From the NCBI GenBank assembly GCA_038502055.1, contig JAXRKN010000042.1, positions 806,001-870,000 of the forward strand: a stretch of DNA of 64,000 nucleotides, read 5' to 3'. A model generated the notes under the pieces. The model had not been told where the DNA came from and ran no database searches. It saw only the letters and a program-made list of their open reading frames with translations. A program made the position numbers and the translations under genes. The stretch is from Tanytarsus gracilentus. Lineage: Eukaryota > Arthropoda > Insecta > Diptera > Chironomidae. Of this stretch, positions 59,535-64,000 are shown piece by piece. Each line of letters starts with the position of its first letter. The first letter of the stretch is position 1.

Positions 59535-60803
59535 TTTGACTATTTTTGACGTTAAAAAAGTTTTGAGATCAAATTGATAGTCATAAAGTTATGCGATTTG
59601 ATTGAGCGCGTCACGACTTGAATTTTATTATGTATTGAAATTGCTTAAAATAGAGAAAAAAATTCGTTAAATTTTAATGATCATTAAAATTAAAATAGTC
59701 GATGGTGAAAATAAATTTAAAACGACATGGACTAAAAAATTTTAAGACTAAGTGAACCAGGTCGTTTTTCGAGTTTTCTTCGAAGTTATAAATTTAACAT
59801 TAATATAATAGTTATTTTATGTTAGAACTTCTCAAGACGCGTCGATAAAGTCCTCACTTATTAAAATAATTTGGATCACTAATTCTCGAGAAATTAATTT
59901 TTGAAATTTTCATTTGTTCGGTTCACTTAGTCTTAAAAAAAGAGAATTTCTAATCGTGATTTCAAAAAGGTATTCATAACTTTTGAATGCTGGCTGATAA
60001 AAATTTGAAACTTCGCCTAGTTATAGATACTAAATGAAGGTTTAATTTTACTACTTGATATTGGTTGCAAGCACTGCTGGAAACGCCAATACGACAAAAG
60101 GAAAGTTTTTGAGCTCAAATTTACTTATGATGGAGTGAAAATAAAGACATAATTTCTTCAGCACATATTAGTAACATTAGTTTTCTATGCAATAGCATCA
60201 AAATAATTTCATATTTTGTTAATTAAACTACATTTTGGAGCGACTTCAGAATCGGCATTTTTATCCTATTTAAAATGGGAAATAAATTTAGAAAATCATT
60301 TAATATTTTAGAAAACACTCTTAGCTCACTCTCTGACCAAAAATATTTAAGATTTAACCATCAAATTCGCTAAAATAAATTAATTACATTTCAAAATCGA
60401 AAAAATTATAGCAATGTTTACGTTTTTGATGTAAACAAAGTGAGCAAAAAAATCTCACCAAAAATAGTTTTTGTTAAATTTTTAACGAGAATGAACTTTA
60501 ATTAAGTTTAAATAGGCAGTGAAAGATGTAAATGTAAGGACTTCATTCATTAAAAATTAATTGGAGAACATTGAAAGTTTCAAAACTGAAGAAATTTGAA
60601 ATTTGTTATAAATTCTCTTTTTTTACGACCATGCATGGCCATGTCGAAAACATTTTTTAATTTTTTTTTCTCAAAATCTACCTGAAAATTTTACTCTTAT
60701 GAAAAAAAAATCTCTTAGTGACGCGCTCAATCAAAATCGCATAACTTTATGACTATCAATTTGATCTCAAAACTTTTTTAACGTCAAAAATAGTCAAAAT
60801 ATT
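59535..60803. mobile_element. Inverted-repeat element, about 80-bp arms
   Basis: TGACTATTTTTGACGTTAAA...GAGCGCGTCA at 59535-59613 is the near-exact inverse of 60719-60803. A second inverted pair lies inside (AAGACTAAGTGAACC at 59741 and GGTTCACTTAGTCTT at 59920). The flanking 59140-59530 repeats the words GACTATTTTTGAC. No coding frame or target duplication was found. Confidence 0.7.
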
Positions 60804-61263
60804 TTTTCTCCATACAAAACAGTTAACAATTAATATTTTGAATTTTAAGAAAATATTTTTTCGCCTTAAAATGATCGTATACTTTAAAACCTTTATTTCG
60901 ATATCCAAATCTATTTTTTTCCTCACGAAAAAGAAAGTTAAAAGCCATAAAGAAAAAGAGCGTTTTTTCAAATATCTCAAAGAGGTCAGCTTTCAAGTGC
61001 GATTGCGACCAGGTTGGTGGGTAAAATTTCATGACATTTTAGGAACATGTGCATGAGCAAGACATAAACAATTGAAAAAATTCAAGTATTTAAATTCATA
61101 TTTCATACCATGGTTTTTGGCCGCTATAAACCCCTTAAAAAAACTACTGAGCATTCATGTTTTCCATGCTATTATTCCTTTTGCTTTTTAGATGATCTCA
61201 GCAGACATTGAATTAATAGTTTAAAAAATCATCACTAAATTTTTCTTCTCAACAATTTTCAAA

Positions 61264-61980
61264 ATGGGAATTTTTAACGAGTTAATTCCTTCGCAAAAAT
61301 CAGCAATTTTGACATTCATTGAGCAGCAAAAAACTTTAGCTGAGGTTGCAGATGAACTTGATCGAGAACTCCAAATTTCTTCGTTTGTACCAAAAACTCT
61401 TCCGTTGCAATCAGTTTATGAAATTCCTCGAAAGAAAAGCTGGATGGAAGCGATTTCACAATTTCAGAAGGAAACTGAAGAAGAAATGAGCAAATTTAAT
61501 GAAGTTAATGAGAAAATTGAGCAACTTCACGGCTTGGTCGAAAAAGTTGATGAAATAAATTATTTTACTGATGTTCCACATGAAAGAAAGAAGGAAGTTG
61601 AGAAGAAAAATGCAGAGTCATCTTTGGCAGTTAAAAGAGTTCATCAACTAGAAAGTGGTGATTCAAATCTCATCCAAAGAATGCCAAAGAAATCTATCAT
61701 AAAATCTCTCGAGCCTCCCAAGAAATTTAAGTCCAAATTTACCACATCTTCAGTGACAACTTTAAACCCTATTCGAGTTCGAGCATCAGTGTCATCATTT
61801 TCAGCAAAAGCTTCAACATCCCTTGCCTCGTTGCCACCTAAAATTCATCGCAACCCACCCCGTGTTACGGTTAGCGAGTCTGTTCGTAAACTCCTCGATG
61901 AAGTCAAAGAAAAGCGTGACAGTAAAAACTCGCAAAAACAAGCATCAGTTATTAATGTTATTAATCTCAGATTAAATTGA
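61264..61980 (+). CDS. Uncharacterised coiled-coil protein, single exon
   Basis: An uninterrupted 238-residue frame with a good start context (TTTCAAAATGG). The N-terminal third is hydrophobic-to-mixed (FNELIPSQKSAILTFIEQQK). Residues about 60-120 are rich in Glu/Lys with heptad-like spacing, and the rest is basic and Ser/Pro-rich, probably disordered, ending VINVINLRLN. I do not recognise the family. It lies 135 bp upstream of the CCDC12 homologue on the same strand, but flies do not generally use operons, so shared function is not implied. Balanced codon use and composition make it a real gene rather than chance. Confidence 0.78.
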   Translation: MGIFNELIPSQKSAILTFIEQQKTLAEVADELDRELQISSFVPKTLPLQSVYEIPRKKSWMEAISQFQKETEEEMSKFNEVNEKIEQLHGLVEKVDEINYFTDVPHERKKEVEKKNAESSLAVKRVHQLESGDSNLIQRMPKKSIIKSLEPPKKFKSKFTTSSVTTLNPIRVRASVSSFSAKASTSLASLPPKIHRNPPRVTVSESVRKLLDEVKEKRDSKNSQKQASVINVINLRLN

Positions 61981-62115
61981 ATAAAATTCTAAAACGTATA
62001 TCTGAAATTTAAACCAACACAGGGCAAATCCTACGCTTGAATTAGCAAAGCGGATAATTTCTTTATTTACATTTTCAAAGATTTAAAAACATTTATTAAA
62101 AAAATATTAAATTAA

Positions 62116-62800
62116 ATGACAATGTCCAAGCAAGTAGGAAATTTAGAGGAAGAAGCGCTAAAGAGAAAGGAAAGACTCAAGAGTCTCAAGAGAAAGCTCG
62201 TTGAAAATAAAGCAGACGGCAAAAATGGAGAGGACAGCAAAGTTGAAATTCCAAAGTAAGTTTAATTATGTTACAGAGCTTGAATGAGTTAATGAATTAA
62301 AATGATATTCTTTGACGGTTCGAATTGTATCAAAACTTTAATATTTTAGTTTTTAAATTTTCTGATGTTTTTATTCGACTGGATCCAGAAAAATCAATCT
62401 AGATTCTTTGATGTTCATTAACTTCCTTCATTCTCATTTTAGACCAATGTTCCGAAACTACCGAAAAGAAGATGAAGACCGTAAACTAGCCGATGAAATC
62501 AACATTACAGAAATAACGGAAGTTCCAGGTGTAAAAGAGCAACTCGAGGAAATGCAAACCCCCATGGAAATAACCGACATCGACATCTCTAATCTTGCAC
62601 CAAGAAAAGTCGATTTTGATCTTAAAAGAGCTATCAACAAGAAACTTCAGAAACTCGAAAAGAGAACACAAAAAGCCATCAGTGAGCTCATTCGAGATCG
62701 TCTAAAGAGCCAGAATGAAAATGATTTCGCATCGAATGTCAATCTCGGAGCACAAGAGACACAAAAAGCAAGCACAGACGATGTAGATTCGGATGATTAA
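62116..62800 (+). CDS. CCDC12: CCDC12/cwf18 pre-mRNA splicing factor homologue, 2 exons
   Basis: Exons 62116-62255 and 62443-62800 join in phase (165 residues; the human protein is about 166). The N-terminus has NLEEEALKRKERLKSLKRK. The middle has FRNYRKEDED. The conserved C-terminal block is DISNLAPRKVDFDLKRAINK followed by KLEKRTQKAISELIRDRLKS, ending in an acidic tail, DDVDSDD. CCDC12/Cwf18 is a small coiled-coil component of activated spliceosomes, associated with the NineTeen/Prp19-related complex, and acts in the nucleus. A second ATG lies two codons in; the first is used because it extends the frame. AATAAA at 62808-62813 lies 8 bp after the stop and within the 3' overlap with PPOX. 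Confidence 0.95.
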
Positions 62801-62816
62801 CATTTTTAATAAATTC

Positions 62817-64000
62817 TTATATTTTTAATGCATTTACAAGATTTTTTGATGATAAAATGACATCGTTAATTCCAACACCATCGAATGCGGAACCTCCAAC
62901 GCTGAGTGGTAGTTTTTTCTCAGAAATGTATTTTTTGATTCTTTCAACTCTTGCATTATGTCCAACGTTATATTGAGGTATGCATTGTCGATGAACATAG
63001 ACTTCATGAAAGTCAGGCTTGTCATCGATTTTCAGTATCTTTGAAATATTTTCTAGAGCCGCCTTGAGGATGAATTCTTTAGATGAATCTTTTCCATAAT
63101 ATTTTTCAAAAAAACGACCGCCACTCATGACTGTCAAAATAGTGTTGCCATTTGAGTCGGTGATGCATGAATCGAAAATTATGCCGAGGATTGGAAGATT
63201 TTCACATGGCGCAACGAGCACCCCAAAACCAGGATTTTTGAGGAGATTTTCTTTGGCATAGAGCAAATTAATTACAGCAACGTCAACGTACGGAATGCTT
63301 TGAAGTTCATCAGCTAGTGATGGATGTTGAGTCTTAACCAAGTTCGCTAAAGTAAAAGCAGGAAGTGTCGATATGATATGACTCGAGTTCTCGCTCTTTC
63401 CATTCACTGTCACTTTTGCTTCATTTCCATTAAATTCAATTTGATCACATGGCGAATTTAAATTCATTTCAATGTCGGAATTATTTTGTAGCTGATCGAC
63501 AATGGCTCGAGGAATTGTCTCAATACCTCCCTGCATTCGGTACATTGACCAACTTTCATCAAACGCACGATTCATAAAATCAGTTCTTTCAATTGGGATG
63601 TCTTTCTTATCATTTCGACCTTGTATGACTCCTCTCACAATACCGCCGTACTTTTGTTCCTAAAAACAATTTTGAAAAAAGTTTAGACGGGGTTTGAATG
63701 ATGATTGAGTAACATGAATTGAAATTGATGACCGTTAAATTTTTGAATTTTTATAATTGCCTAATTTAAATTTTACCTTCTCAAAAATTTCTTTCATTAG
63801 AAATTTCACGCTAATCTCTTTTGCATCACCAGCACAAATTCCACAAATAACCGGACTTATTGCATATTCCGCAATCTCTTTACCGAATCTCCTCTCAACG
63901 AAACTATAAAGCGATTCATCTTCAATTGGAACTTTTGATTTGCCGGTGAATATGTCTTTCAATCCTGCGAATACCAGTGGCTTTGAGAAAGGAGGAATTT
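62817..64000 (-). CDS. PPOX: Protoporphyrinogen oxidase, 3' part (cut by window end)
   Basis: Two minus-strand exons are visible: from beyond 64000 to 63777, and 63659-62817. They join in phase 0 and give about 354 C-terminal residues of a roughly 475-residue enzyme. PPOX is the FAD enzyme that oxidises protoporphyrinogen IX to protoporphyrin IX, the penultimate step of haem synthesis, at the mitochondrial inner membrane. Landmarks are PPFSKPLVFAG, FVERRFGKEIAEYAISPVIC, GICAGDAKEISVK, EQKYGGIVRGVIQG, MQGGIETIP, GFGVLVAPCENLPILGIIFD, VMSGGRFFE and the C-terminal FAD-binding GGSAFDGVGINDVI. All look intact. The N-terminal dinucleotide-binding GxGxxG exon lies outside the window. It converges on the CCDC12 homologue, with 16 bp between stop codons. 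Confidence 0.95.

Noticed and set aside
61264..62800. An operon of the coiled-coil gene and CCDC12
   Set aside because: They are close and on one strand, but each has its own start context and no operon signal is visible; close spacing is normal for compact insect genes.

Overview
The window is animal nuclear DNA: very AT-rich, genes split by short GT-AG introns, no bacterial-type gene packing. A Tweedle-type (DUF243) cuticle protein and a gustatory receptor point to an insect. The short introns and the tobi/MYORG-like glycosidase fit a fly, probably a nematoceran. This placement is inference; no species marker is visible.

Layout. 1-7.9 kb: no convincing gene; a 29-bp tandem repeat, T-runs and a dispersed repeat (6.4-7.3 kb). 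8-8.6 kb: Tweedle gene (-). 9.5-10.7 kb: non-autonomous hAT-like element with an exact 8-bp target duplication. 14.3-16.2 kb: seven-exon gustatory receptor (+). 17.2-19.7 kb: tandem duplication of a MATH-BTB gene; one copy is intact, the other is broken. 19.7-26.0 kb: no gene recognised. 26.2-28.6 kb: five-exon GH31 glycosidase (+), with GATA motifs upstream. 28.6-47.6 kb: a dense nest of inverted-repeat elements (foldback, Tc1/mariner-like and hAT-like) holding an RS/RD-rich gene (39.4-41.9 kb, -) and one orphan exon (43.3-43.6 kb, -). 48.6-57.4 kb: a C2H2 zinc-finger gene with five small 5' exons and a 6.4-kb intron filled with nested repeats. 58.2-60.8 kb: repeats. 61.3-64 kb: dense ordinary genes: a coiled-coil protein, the spliceosomal CCDC12/cwf18 homologue, and the 3' part of protoporphyrinogen oxidase (PPOX, -). 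CCDC12 and PPOX converge with 16 bp between stop codons.

The genes do not form a pathway. The main unusual content is the repeats. Three large foldback elements share a terminal motif (consensus CCCTNGNRGCACA), but each has arms built from a different short tandem repeat. A TA-flanked family carries clustered copies of GCTCATAATTTCTGAGT near both ends. Three hAT-like elements have exact 8-bp target duplications. Several elements are nested in a readable order. Exon coordinates were assigned by hand from splice signals and frame continuity; no alignment or search was run.
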